From Anaerolinea thermolimosa (lineage in GTDB: Bacteria > Chloroflexota > Anaerolineae > Anaerolineales > Anaerolineaceae), in assembly GCF_001050195.2 (NCBI RefSeq), contig NZ_DF967965.1:1971480-2035479 (forward strand): a stretch of 64,000 nt of DNA. The letters run 5' to 3'. The notes under the pieces are model-generated. The model did not search any database and was not told the DNA's origin. It saw only the letters and a list, made by a program, of their open reading frames with translations. This document shows, in pieces, positions 24,901 to 33,006 of this stretch (within the stretch, counting starts at the first letter, position 1; each line of letters starts with the position of its first letter). The position numbers and the translations under genes were made by a program.

Positions 24901-25029
24901 GTGACCATTGAACCCGAAAAACGTCGGGCGCTTGCGCTCCTGATCATTTCTATCCTCCTTCTCCTCATCTTATCGATGGGACTTACCGGGCTGAAGCTTT
25001 CCCCCGGATTGTTAATGAATTTCACTTGA
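24901..25029 (+). CDS. Short membrane ORF, likely the detached N-terminus of the DUF4129 protein
   Basis: A 42-residue reading frame from a GTG: a charged start (MTIEPEKRRA), one hydrophobic helix (LALLIISILLLLILSMGLTG) and LKLSPGLLMNFT before a TGA at 25027-25029. The same frame is open again right after the TGA and runs into the DUF4129 gene with no other stop, so the two pieces together would make one 295-residue protein. An N-terminal helix ending in an LxxxPG phrase is what I expect at the front of such proteins. Either this is a real small membrane protein, or the gene is split by a nonsense codon or a sequence error. The ribosome site (AGGTG) is modest. Confidence 0.5.
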   Translation: MTIEPEKRRALALLIISILLLLILSMGLTGLKLSPGLLMNFT

Positions 25030-25059
25030 AGCACTCCCATAAGCAACGGGGCAGATAAT

Positions 25060-25788
25060 TTGACTGGCGCGCAGGGATTGATCGACTTCGTTCGCATTGT
25101 GCTGGCTCTGGCGCTCGTATTCTTCCCCATTTACCTTGTTTACATGCTGATCCACCCGCAGCGACGGAAGAAACTGCTCCGCGATTTACTGATTTTTGGT
25201 ATGTTGATCTTCTTTTTTGACCGGTTGCGTGCTATCGCAAGCAATATGGAGAGGCAGGGTGTCGAAGTCGAAGGTCCTGCGCCCGCTGAAGGCCTCCCCC
25301 CGATGGCAACCATCCAGCCTTTGAGTGATTATGTGCAAAACCCTCCTAACTGGATTGTAGGCATGGTGATCGGGGTTGTGGTCATTGTCCTGGCAACTGC
25401 TATTTTTGGCGTTCTCTGGTACTGGGCACATCGCCGTCCTGGCGAACCTGATACCATTTCCCGGGTTTCACGCGAAGCTGAAGGTGCCCTGCTCTCCATT
25501 CAATCAGGCAGTGACCTGCGCGACACCATCATCCAGTGTTACCGAAGTATGGTCAGGGCTGTACAAGAAGAGCGTGGCATTCATCGTGACGTGGCAGTCA
25601 CCCCTCGCGAATTTATCCACATCCTCACCAGCCGCGGTATTCCCTCCCGCCCCGTTGAGAACCTGACCCACCTTTTCGAAGATGCACGCTATGGAAAAAT
25701 TGAAGGGGGAATGCGCCAGAAACTGGAAGCGGTTTCCGCACTGGAAGAAATCATCGAAGCTTGCCGCAAACAGAAGGAGGCCTCGTGA
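25060..25788 (+). CDS. DUF4129 domain membrane protein
   Basis: A 242-residue protein if started at the TTG at 25060. There are two helices, near residues 8-28 (VRIVLALALVFFPIYLVYML) and 95-115 (WIVGMVIGVVVIVLATAIFG). A cytoplasmic C-terminal DUF4129 domain follows (RDTIIQCYRSMVRAVQEERG, then TPREFIHILTSRGI and LTHLFEDARYG). DUF4129 domains accompany MoxR ATPases, DUF58 proteins and transglutaminases in operons thought to process envelope polypeptides. That matches the next genes here, though no transglutaminase (TgpA) is present. The TTG has only a weak GGGG site, and the frame continues upstream through a TGA, so this start is doubtful. Confidence 0.8.
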   Translation: MTGAQGLIDFVRIVLALALVFFPIYLVYMLIHPQRRKKLLRDLLIFGMLIFFFDRLRAIASNMERQGVEVEGPAPAEGLPPMATIQPLSDYVQNPPNWIVGMVIGVVVIVLATAIFGVLWYWAHRRPGEPDTISRVSREAEGALLSIQSGSDLRDTIIQCYRSMVRAVQEERGIHRDVAVTPREFIHILTSRGIPSRPVENLTHLFEDARYGKIEGGMRQKLEAVSALEEIIEACRKQKEAS

Positions 25789-26456
25789 AGCCCCCTCGCT
25801 CCCGTTCCCTTCTCATCGGATTGATCGCCCTCTCTATCATTGGCAGTATCACCATAACCGTAATCTTCCGTCAGCAAATTCGCTCCTGGCTGGTCACACC
25901 TGTCTCTTACGTAATCTGGTACATCAACCTGATCCTTGAAACAGTTCCCCAGCCCATTTTCTGGGTCATTCTGGTGCTGGGAGGATTCTTTCTTTCCATT
26001 CGCACCATCCTTAAGAACCTTCCCCAGCCCGAATTTCCTCCTGAACCGACCTATTCCGGCCTTAGTGCTTCCCGCTATCAATACTGGTTATGGTACATTT
26101 CAACCTATCAGATCAGCCCTTTTTCAAGCGAAAATCTGGCGCGCAACCTTTCGCGTCTGGTGATGGATGTGCTGGCATATCAGGAGCATCTCACCATCAG
26201 CGAACTGGAAGAGATGATCCGTACAGGAAAACTTAACCTGCCAGAAGATATTCGGGAATTTTTAATCACTCGCAGGCTCGCCCCTGCACAACCTGCACCT
26301 CCCCTCATGCTTCGCTGGTTTGATCGACTCTTTTCCCGTCGAACTCGACAGAGAAGGTCACCCTCTCCCGAATCCCTTAAAGCGCAGCAAAAGCTAGAAC
26401 GCGTGATCCAATTCATTGAAGAACGTCTGGAGTTACAACATGGAATCAACCTCTGA
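25785..26456 (+). CDS. Two-helix membrane protein of the DUF4129/MoxR operon
   Basis: A 223-residue protein beginning at a GTG that overlaps the DUF4129 stop (GTGA) with AAGGAGG four bases before. Two transmembrane helices lie near residues 7-27 (LLIGLIALSIIGSITITVIF) and 58-76 (FWVILVLGGFFLSIRTIL). The cytoplasmic part is rich in Arg and Leu: SRYQYWLWYISTYQISPFSS, an ELEEMIRTGKLNLPEDI segment and an RRTRQRR patch. No known domain is recognised. It is translationally linked to the genes on both sides, so it is probably a structural partner of the MoxR-DUF58 machine. Confidence 0.75.
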   Translation: MKPPRSRSLLIGLIALSIIGSITITVIFRQQIRSWLVTPVSYVIWYINLILETVPQPIFWVILVLGGFFLSIRTILKNLPQPEFPPEPTYSGLSASRYQYWLWYISTYQISPFSSENLARNLSRLVMDVLAYQEHLTISELEEMIRTGKLNLPEDIREFLITRRLAPAQPAPPLMLRWFDRLFSRRTRQRRSPSPESLKAQQKLERVIQFIEERLELQHGINL

Positions 26457-27411
26457 GTTAATGTCTATTGCTGAAGTTGCCACCCGCAGCCAGCGTATTA
26501 TCCAGGAAGTCAGTAAAGCCATTGTTGGAAAACAGGCCGTCCTGGAAAAGATCCTCGCCGCTTTTCTCGCAGGTGGACATGTCCTTCTCGAAGATTTCCC
26601 GGGCCTGGCCAAGACTTTGATTGCCAATAGCTTTGCCCAAACGCTGGGAATGGGTTTCAAGCGCATTCAATTCACCCCCGATTTACTTCCCGGCGACATT
26701 ACCGGCGGGTATATTTACAACCGGGCAGAGAATAAATTTGTTTTGCGAGAGGGCCCCATTTTTACCAACCTTATTCTTGCAGACGAAATTAACCGTGCTT
26801 CACCAAGAACCCAGTCAGCGCTTCTAGAAGCCATGCAAGAATACCAGGTCACCCTTGAAGGTGAAACTCTCAAGCTGCCTGATCCTTTTATCGTCGTTGC
26901 CACACAGAATCCTATCGAATACGAAGGCACTTTCCCTCTCCCCGAAGCACAGCTGGATCGTTTTATCCTCAAGTTAAGCGTGGGATATCCTACCCCTGAG
27001 CAGGAACAGGAAATTCTCCATCGCCGACGCGAACGCCGACAGGATGCCATCACTCTCCAGGCTGTGACCGATGCTCAGACATTCCTTGCCATGCGCCGTG
27101 CTATCGAAGAAGTCTACCTCGATCCTGATATTGAAAAGTACATCGTGGAACTGGTCACGCGCACTCGCACCAATCGTCAGGTTGCTGTTGGATCTAGCCC
27201 CCGTGGCGCCCTGGCTCTTCTCAAGCTCAGCCGGGCGTACGCTGCCATGCAGGGGCGCGCCTACGTCATTCCGGATGATGTCAAACTCTTTGTCCGCCCG
27301 GCATTGCAGCACCGGCTCATTCTGCAACCCGATCTGTGGAGCAGCCCGCAGGCGATCGATCACATTCTCAATGATATTATTACAGCGGTTCCGGTTCCGG
27401 TCGTGGAATAA
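26440..27411 (+). CDS. MoxR-family AAA+ ATPase
   Basis: A 323-residue MoxR (AAA_3) protein. Walker A region: GGHVLLEDFPGLAKTLIANS, with GxAKT in place of GKT-type as usual for this family. Walker B: NLILADEINRASPRTQSALL. Sensor and arginine-finger blocks: VATQNPIEYEGTFPLPEAQL. Its lid domain ends in SPRGALALLKLSRAYAAMQG. MoxR ATPases act as chaperones that insert cofactors or activate partners with VWA or DUF58 domains; the DUF58 gene follows with a one-base overlap. The start is the ATG at 26440 (GGAG seven bases before), inside the previous gene by 17 bases. Confidence 0.93.
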   Translation: MESTSELMSIAEVATRSQRIIQEVSKAIVGKQAVLEKILAAFLAGGHVLLEDFPGLAKTLIANSFAQTLGMGFKRIQFTPDLLPGDITGGYIYNRAENKFVLREGPIFTNLILADEINRASPRTQSALLEAMQEYQVTLEGETLKLPDPFIVVATQNPIEYEGTFPLPEAQLDRFILKLSVGYPTPEQEQEILHRRRERRQDAITLQAVTDAQTFLAMRRAIEEVYLDPDIEKYIVELVTRTRTNRQVAVGSSPRGALALLKLSRAYAAMQGRAYVIPDDVKLFVRPALQHRLILQPDLWSSPQAIDHILNDIITAVPVPVVE

Positions 27412-28697
27412 TGAGCGGTCGTGGTTTCTTTCTTGCCCTGGTGATCTTCACCCTGTTATTGGTTGGTCTGGCAACCCTCAATGGTGGGGTCATTGCTCTT
27501 GCGCTCCCCCTGGTGCTCTACTTTACCGCTGCCATCTACTACCGGCCTACTGTTCCCCAGTTAAGCGCACAGAGATTCCTCTCCACCGATCGGATTTTTC
27601 CCGATACACCGGTGACCATCAGCCTGATCATTCGCAATGAAGGCCCCCCCCTTGAAGAAATCCACATCGAAGACGCTCTCCCGCGTGGCCTGGAATTACT
27701 TCAGGGCAACACCGAATTGTACACTTCACTGGATTCCGGCCAGGAAGTGACCCTCGAATACACCGTTCGGGGAAAGCGCGGTGATTATCGCTTCAGTGGC
27801 TTTCGCGCCACATATCGCGAGGGGGCTGGCCTTTTTGAAGCCACATCCCCGGTACAGGCCTCTCATCGCTTAATCGTTCGCCCCCGGCCCGCACGCCTTA
27901 AGCCTATGCGCATTCGTCCCCCGCAGACTCGCGGTTTTGCTGGCCCCATACCGGCCCGACAGGGAGGGGCAGGGGTAGATTTTTTCACCGTCCGTGAGTA
28001 CCAGCCCGGCGACCAACAACGCCGCATTAACTGGAAAGTCGCCGCCCACTCAGAGTCAGACCTTTTTACCAATGTTTATGAACAGGAGCGCGTGGCCGAT
28101 GTGGGAATCATCCTGGATGCCCGCGAACAAAGTTATGGCGATCTCCCCGATCATCCTCTTTTCGAAAAAGTGGTTCAGGCCACTGCTTCTATCTGTGAAG
28201 GCTATCTGAATGATGGCAACCGGGTAGGGCTCCTGGTGTATGGCGGTGGAATCGAGAGTGCCTTCCCCGGCGTCGGAAAGACCCAGCGTCAGCGCATTTT
28301 ACAGGTTCTGGCACGGGCTCGACCAGGACGTAACTTTGCTCTCGAAACCCTGCGTTACCTCCCAACCCGCTTTTTCCCTCCGCGCTCCCAGATCATCCTC
28401 ATCAGTCCCCTGCTCCAGGCAGATGTGGACGTATTGATCAGCCTGCGTGCCCTTGGCTACGCCGTAATGGTCATTAGCCCCAACCTCCTCCTCTTTGATG
28501 CCACTCAGGAAGACAAAGCCCCCGACCCTCTGGCTTTGCGTCTGGCACTGGCAGAACGCGCTTTGCTCCTCCAGAAAGTACGTCGGGCGGGGGTGCAGGT
28601 CATCGACTGGAATACTGAGGTGCCCATCGAGCAAATTTCCCGCCGCTATAGCGTTCGCAGTCTGGCGGTAAACCCCACCGTGGAGGCCAGCCGATGA
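27411..28697 (+). CDS. DUF58 domain protein
   Basis: A 428-residue protein: two N-terminal hydrophobic helices (residues ~5-45), a beta-rich extracytoplasmic part (FPDTPVTISLIIRNEGPP), then the DUF58 block GVDFFTVREYQPGDQQRRIN. A VWA-like region follows (VADVGIILDAREQ), where the metal site is degenerate. DUF58 proteins are the usual partners of MoxR ATPases and are suspected to act in surface protein or polysaccharide handling; no reaction is known. It starts one base into the MoxR stop and ends with an ATGA overlap onto the next gene. Confidence 0.92.
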   Translation: MSGRGFFLALVIFTLLLVGLATLNGGVIALALPLVLYFTAAIYYRPTVPQLSAQRFLSTDRIFPDTPVTISLIIRNEGPPLEEIHIEDALPRGLELLQGNTELYTSLDSGQEVTLEYTVRGKRGDYRFSGFRATYREGAGLFEATSPVQASHRLIVRPRPARLKPMRIRPPQTRGFAGPIPARQGGAGVDFFTVREYQPGDQQRRINWKVAAHSESDLFTNVYEQERVADVGIILDAREQSYGDLPDHPLFEKVVQATASICEGYLNDGNRVGLLVYGGGIESAFPGVGKTQRQRILQVLARARPGRNFALETLRYLPTRFFPPRSQIILISPLLQADVDVLISLRALGYAVMVISPNLLLFDATQEDKAPDPLALRLALAERALLLQKVRRAGVQVIDWNTEVPIEQISRRYSVRSLAVNPTVEASR

Positions 28698-29212
28698 CTA
28701 CCCGGAGGCTCTTGTTTAGCGCCCTGATTCTTTCTACCTTCTGCCTGGTAGTCGGGAGCCTCCTGAAAGGCTTTATCGCAGGCGCACTTGTTGTCCTCGT
28801 TTTCGGTGCCGTTGGAGTAATCAGCCTGTGGCAGCGCTGGCGGTGGATGATATCCCTCTTGTTCCTGATCTTCGCCTTCTACAGCGCCATCCTGATGCTT
28901 CTTCAGGTGCCGTTTTACCTCCCTGTCCTGGCAGTCGCCTTGATGCTGATCACCTGGGATCTGGAGTACTTTCGGGAACGGCTAGAACGAATTCGTTCAC
29001 CTGAAACAGCCCGTGCCGTTCAGCGGTACCATTTCCTGCACCTGTTTCCGGTTGTGGCCGGTGGCGTTCTACTTTCAATGGTCGCTCTGGTCATTCATTT
29101 TCAGCTTCGCTTCGCCGCCGCGCTCATTCTGGCCGCTTTGGCGATCTTCCTCCTGAGCCGGTTGGTGGCCCATCTGGCCGGGCGGTCAACTCCACCGCCG
29201 GGTATCTCGTGA
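28694..29212 (+). CDS. Integral membrane protein at the end of the DUF4129/MoxR/DUF58 operon
   Basis: A 172-residue protein with about five hydrophobic helices (for example SLLFLIFAFYSAILMLLQV and VVAGGVLLSMVALVIHFQL) and a loop DLEYFRERLERIRSPETAR between two of them. No family was recognised. The four-base overlap with the DUF58 gene places it in the same operon. The next gene begins 22 bases later with its own ribosome site. Confidence 0.75.
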   Translation: MTTRRLLFSALILSTFCLVVGSLLKGFIAGALVVLVFGAVGVISLWQRWRWMISLLFLIFAFYSAILMLLQVPFYLPVLAVALMLITWDLEYFRERLERIRSPETARAVQRYHFLHLFPVVAGGVLLSMVALVIHFQLRFAAALILAALAIFLLSRLVAHLAGRSTPPPGIS

Positions 29213-29234
29213 TGATCATGTCCGGGAGGTTTCC

Positions 29235-30068
29235 ATGAGACTGGGTGGACCCATTTTTGATTCCTTCGACGATCCAGATGCCTGGGTCGCAGCTGTTCGG
29301 GCGGCAGGGTACAGGGCAGCCTATTGCCCTCTATCTCCGGATGCCGACGAAGTGACCATTCAGGCCTTTACCAGAGCCGCCCGTTCTGCTGATCTTCTCA
29401 TTGCCGAGGTTGGAGCATGGTCTAACCCGATCAGTCCTGACGAATCAGAACGTCAGCAGGCCATTGAACGGTGTAAACAGAGCCTCTACCTTGCCGATCG
29501 CATAGGCGCGAGTTGTTGCGTCAATATAGCCGGATCGCGCAGCCTGCAGTGGGATGGGCCTCACCCCGCAAATTTCTCTCCTGAAACCTTTGAACAAATC
29601 GTGATAACCGTCCGCGAAATTATTGATGAAGTGCAGCCCACTCGCACCTGTTATACCCTTGAAACCATGCCCTGGATCTTCCCAGACTCACCCGACAGCT
29701 ATCTGGAACTGCTCCACGCGATTGACCGAGTGGCCTTCGGCGTTCATCTTGACCCGGTAAATCTTATTTCCAGTCCACAACGGTATTATCATAACACCGC
29801 CCTTCTTCACAAATGCTTTGAAAAATTAGGGCCATACATACGATCCTGCCACGCAAAGGATATCCTTTTGCAACCCCGCCTCACAACCCACCTGGATGAA
29901 GTTATTCCCGGCCAGGGTGGGTTAAACTATCGCGTTTTTCTTAAAGGGGTAGCCAGCCTTCCACGGGATGTGCCCATTATGCTGGAGCATTTGAACACAG
30001 CGGAGGAATACTACCGGGCGGCAGCGTTCATCCGCTCTGAAGCTCAGGCCCTGGGATTAAGCCTCTAA
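29235..30068 (+). CDS. Xylose-isomerase-like TIM barrel protein (sugar phosphate isomerase/epimerase family)
   Basis: A 277-residue protein of the AP endonuclease 2 / xylose isomerase-like barrel superfamily. Strand-end metal and substrate residues include Glu in LIAEVGAWSNPI, YTLETMPWIFPDSP, FGVHLDPVNLISSP, RSCHAKDILLQ and PIMLEHLNTAEEY. The set Glu-Asp-His-Glu fits a divalent metal site. Members epimerise or isomerise sugars; this one has no closer assignment. GGGAGG lies upstream of the ATG. It converges with the SMP-30-like gene, with one base between the stops. Confidence 0.85.
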   Translation: MRLGGPIFDSFDDPDAWVAAVRAAGYRAAYCPLSPDADEVTIQAFTRAARSADLLIAEVGAWSNPISPDESERQQAIERCKQSLYLADRIGASCCVNIAGSRSLQWDGPHPANFSPETFEQIVITVREIIDEVQPTRTCYTLETMPWIFPDSPDSYLELLHAIDRVAFGVHLDPVNLISSPQRYYHNTALLHKCFEKLGPYIRSCHAKDILLQPRLTTHLDEVIPGQGGLNYRVFLKGVASLPRDVPIMLEHLNTAEEYYRAAAFIRSEAQALGLSL

Positions 30069-30069
30069 G

Positions 30070-31005
30070 TTAAGACCATATCTCTCCGGCCAGAAAAATT
30101 GCCGGCCCGGGTTGAATATCTGGAATACTCAACAGGAGCCCTTTTTCAGCTTCTGTCACCACCAGCCCCAGTTTCCCACCGGGATCAATAGCTACATTGG
30201 TCGGGTTTTTCCCGGGCAAAGAGAACTTTTCCACGGTCATTCCATCTGGGCCAATGACCCGCACCATTCCATCGCCATATATAGCCTGGTACAGATAACC
30301 ATTGGCACCGGGAGCCATTCCATCAGGCCCCTCAGCTCCGCCTACCTGCGCCCACAGGTGAACATCATCCCAGGTACAACCTTTGTCATCCCATCGTCCT
30401 TTAAACAGAGCTTTCTGGTAAGTATCCGCCACTACCAGAGCTTTCCCACCATCCACAATATCTATCCCGTTTGGACGGTAATACCCCTCTGCAATTTTCC
30501 TTGCGCTCCCATCCGGCTGTAAACAAACCACATAACCCGTTCGCTCTGTAGTGGCGTAATTGGGACATGTGAAAATCAAGTTTCCCCGCGCATCAAAAGT
30601 CAGATCATTCGGTGCCTGAAGCGCCATGCCATCCACACGTTCCAAAATAGTCTCCCAGAGGCCAGTTTCCGGGGTGTACCGACGGATTGCATTTAACTGA
30701 GAATCAGGCACCCAGGCTCTTCCCTGCCGGTCAAAAGCCAGGCTGTTGGGGCGCCCACCGGTGGGAATACGCTCCACCTGACCATCCTGCCAGCGAACCA
30801 GATTACCTGCACCCATCTCGGTACACCATAGCACCCCTTGAGGATCAAAAGCCGGCCCTTCAGGAAAATTCAACCCCTCTGCCAATACCCTGACTTCCGG
30901 CGGAACAGACTGGGTGGCGTAAGGTTTTACTCCTTTAGAACAGGCCGCAAGGGCACCGGCAGTAGAAAGCACGATTGAAAAATGAAGAAACTGGCGACGA
31001 TTCAT
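30070..31005 (-). CDS. SMP-30/gluconolactonase-like Tat lipoprotein
   Basis: A 311-residue exported beta-propeller. The N-terminus MNRRQFLHFSIVLSTAGALA with LAACS right after it shows a twin-arginine motif (RRQFLHF) and a lipobox Cys at about residue 22, so it is likely a lipid-anchored Tat substrate. The mature part has SMP-30 blades: LNFPEGPAFDPQGVLWCTE, GGRPNSLAFDRQGRAWVPDS, APNDLTFDARGNLIFTCPN and GYYRPNGIDIVDGGKALVVA. The family hydrolyses sugar lactones with a bound metal; the Glu in FPEGP and the Asn in APND are conserved. The start is the ATG at 31005; the frame stays open upstream without a ribosome site. Confidence 0.88.
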   Translation of the reverse strand: MNRRQFLHFSIVLSTAGALAACSKGVKPYATQSVPPEVRVLAEGLNFPEGPAFDPQGVLWCTEMGAGNLVRWQDGQVERIPTGGRPNSLAFDRQGRAWVPDSQLNAIRRYTPETGLWETILERVDGMALQAPNDLTFDARGNLIFTCPNYATTERTGYVVCLQPDGSARKIAEGYYRPNGIDIVDGGKALVVADTYQKALFKGRWDDKGCTWDDVHLWAQVGGAEGPDGMAPGANGYLYQAIYGDGMVRVIGPDGMTVEKFSLPGKNPTNVAIDPGGKLGLVVTEAEKGLLLSIPDIQPGPAIFLAGEIWS

Positions 31006-31040
31006 TCCCTTTTCCTTTCCAGAACCCTCTTCAAGATGAG

Positions 31041-31046
31041 TATAAT
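31041..31046 (+). promoter_or_regulatory. -10 box for the azlCD operon
   Basis: TATAAT 43 bases before the azlC start; the -35 region is poor. It overlaps the divergent upstream region of the SMP-30-like gene. Confidence 0.4.
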
Positions 31047-31089
31047 AGGCGAAATTTGGCTCCACTGTACCATAAATTCCTGAAAACCT

Positions 31090-31797
31090 ATGACCACTTC
31101 TTCTCCTGCTGAATCCCTGACCAACCGGCAACAATTCTGGCGTGGCGTTCGGGGTGTCTTGCCCATCCTTCTGGGGGTTTTCCCGTTCGGGATGATTTAC
31201 GGAGCCCTGGCACGGCAATCGGGTATCTCGGTTCCAGCAGCTCAGGCGATGTCTTCGATTGTTTTTGCCGGAAGTGCCCAGTTCATCACCACCCAGTTGG
31301 TACGCCTGGCAACGCCAGGAATAATGATTGTGCTGACCATTGCCGTGGTCAACTTACGCCATGCGCTCTACAGCGCTTCCATCGCCGGATTTGTCCAGAA
31401 CTTGCCTTCGCACTGGAAGTTAATCCTGGCCTATCTGCTGACAGATGAAGCCTATGCCGTGGCCATTACTAACTACAATCGTGAAGGTGCTCAAGGTAAT
31501 CAGCACTGGTTCTTCCTGGGTGCCGGTTTGGGTTTGTGGAGTTGCTGGCAACTTAGCACCTTCATGGGCATCTTTCTTGGCACTCTTATCCCTCCGCACT
31601 GGCCGCTGGACTTTGCCCTTCCTCTGACCTTCATCGCTCTGGTAGTTCCCAATCTTAAAGACTCAGCTGCAACAACTGCCGCACTGGTGGGAGGAATAGT
31701 GGCCATTCTCACCTTCAGTTTACCGTACAGGTTAGGGCTCATCGTTGCTGCACTCGCCGGAATTCTTGCCGGATTATGGATGGAGAAAACCCCATGA
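31090..31797 (+). CDS. azlC: Branched-chain amino acid exporter, AzlC subunit
   Basis: A 235-residue AzlC-family membrane protein with the signature blocks FWRGVRGVLPILLGVFPFGM, SSIVFAGSAQFITTQL, VVNLRHALYSASIAGF and YLLTDEAYAVAITNY. With AzlD it forms a two-part exporter of branched-chain amino acids or related compounds (BrnFE type). It has about seven to eight helices. The azlD gene overlaps by four bases (ATGA). Confidence 0.95.
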   Translation: MTTSSPAESLTNRQQFWRGVRGVLPILLGVFPFGMIYGALARQSGISVPAAQAMSSIVFAGSAQFITTQLVRLATPGIMIVLTIAVVNLRHALYSASIAGFVQNLPSHWKLILAYLLTDEAYAVAITNYNREGAQGNQHWFFLGAGLGLWSCWQLSTFMGIFLGTLIPPHWPLDFALPLTFIALVVPNLKDSAATTAALVGGIVAILTFSLPYRLGLIVAALAGILAGLWMEKTP

Positions 31798-32111
31798 ACC
31801 TCTGGATGGTGATGTTAGCAGGGGGGCTGTTAACTTTCCTCACCCGCCTTTCTTTCATCTGGCTTTTTGATCGCCTCACTCTCCCCCGGTTGTTCCGCCG
31901 TGCTTTACGCTTCGTCCCTCCAGCAGTTCTTTCGGTCATCATCTTTCAAGAATTATTAATCCGAGATGGTTCTCTCTTTCTCAGCATCTCAAACGCCCGT
32001 TTACTCGCCGGTATTCTGGCCATGGGCGTCGCCTGGAGGACTCGTAACACCCTGCTCACCATCATCGTCGGCATGGCCGCCTTATTATTCCTCCAAATCT
32101 TCATCTCATGA
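31794..32111 (+). CDS. azlD: Branched-chain amino acid exporter, AzlD subunit
   Basis: A 105-residue AzlD-family protein with four helices: MVMLAGGLLTFLTRLSFIWL, LRFVPPAVLSVIIFQELLI, NARLLAGILAMGVAWRTRN and TIIVGMAALLFLQIF. The FVPPAVLS and AWRTRNTL phrases are family hallmarks. The start is the ATG at 31794, coupled to the azlC stop. It is in turn coupled by ATGA to a small helical protein. Confidence 0.93.
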   Translation: MNLWMVMLAGGLLTFLTRLSFIWLFDRLTLPRLFRRALRFVPPAVLSVIIFQELLIRDGSLFLSISNARLLAGILAMGVAWRTRNTLLTIIVGMAALLFLQIFIS

Positions 32112-32395
32112 ACCGGATGGACGAATATCATCTCCTCTGGAAGTTGGAGCAGGCCCGCGAGATCGTTCGACGCATCGAGCGCATTTCGGCCGACTCGTGC
32201 TGGGCACACCAGTCCAGCGGTGTGCGGGGAGCTCTCTTACGGGCCATTGACCGCCTGGAACGCAGTTTCCGTGGCAAAGCCCGATTTACCGAACAGGATC
32301 TGGCCGCACTCAACCACCTGATTGAGGAAGGCTACGCCGTGCTCATCCAGGCCGCCCGCGAAATCCCCTATAAAGAAGACCCCCGCGCCCGGTAA
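32108..32395 (+). CDS. Small helical protein coupled to azlD
   Basis: A 95-residue soluble protein, mostly amphipathic helices rich in Arg and Leu (LWKLEQAREIVRRIERIS, then GALLRAIDRLERSFRG and LNHLIEEGYAVLIQAAREI). No known domain. The start overlaps the azlD stop (ATGA), so it is made from the same message as the exporter and may be an accessory. A GC-rich stem (32380-32406) covers its end. Confidence 0.65.
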   Translation: MNRMDEYHLLWKLEQAREIVRRIERISADSCWAHQSSGVRGALLRAIDRLERSFRGKARFTEQDLAALNHLIEEGYAVLIQAAREIPYKEDPRAR

Positions 32396-32406
32396 GGATG
32401 CGGGGG
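32380..32406 (+). terminator. GC-rich hairpin at the end of the azlCD operon
   Basis: cccccgc (32380-32386) pairs with gcggggg (32400-32406); the stop codon at 32393-32395 lies in the loop. No T run follows, so it is only a weak terminator candidate. Confidence 0.4.
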
Positions 32407-32429
32407 AAATCGATTGGGTCTCGAAAGCC

Positions 32430-32861
32430 TCAGCCTGTGTACGTACTGCGTACCCAGTCACCAATCAGCCAGTAGCGAAAATCCTCACCCTGGCTTGTCT
32501 TGATTGCACCCACTACCCCATACACCGGAGCAACCAGCGGTAGCGCCGAGAGTAAAATGGCAAAGGGGATCAAACACAGACCGATGATGACCAGTGACAA
32601 AAGGCCAGTGATGACCCACGCGATCGCAATGAATGCACCACCACCCACCCAGACAACCAGCTGGAGCAGTAAGGCCTGGAGTGATTGATAGGCGACATAG
32701 CGCGACTTATCCTTGTGAGCGAGATAAATCACCAGAGCAATCACTGGCCCCAGCACACCAGTGAAAAGATTGACCAGCACGCTGAGATGAGCCAGAGTCG
32801 CCCAGGTTTTCTCATCAGAGGTGGGCTGGTACACTGTGGAGGTTAAGCTTTCAGAAGTCAT
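32430..32861 (-). CDS. DUF4870 (Tic20-like) membrane protein
   Basis: A 143-residue protein with the DUF4870 block DEKTWATLAHLSVLVNLFTG and about four helices, including LVVWVGGGAFIAIAWVITGL. RYVAYQSLQALLLQ gives the family's conserved helix. It ends YGVVGAIKTSQGEDFRYWLI, also typical. Function unknown; the fold is related to Tic20. The start is set at the ATG at 32861; the frame continues upstream without a ribosome site. Confidence 0.85.
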   Translation of the reverse strand: MTSESLTSTVYQPTSDEKTWATLAHLSVLVNLFTGVLGPVIALVIYLAHKDKSRYVAYQSLQALLLQLVVWVGGGAFIAIAWVITGLLSLVIIGLCLIPFAILLSALPLVAPVYGVVGAIKTSQGEDFRYWLIGDWVRSTYTG

Positions 32862-33006
32862 GGGGTTATTTTCCTTTCTTTTCGTAGTTCCATTCATTCT
32901 ACGCATATCTTTCCTGAAGGTTGCAAAAACCGCCCCTTCCACCATGCACCCTCCCTTTTTATTTTTGTTATAGAATCAATCCCATCTCTGACTTGATGGA
33001 GGAATC

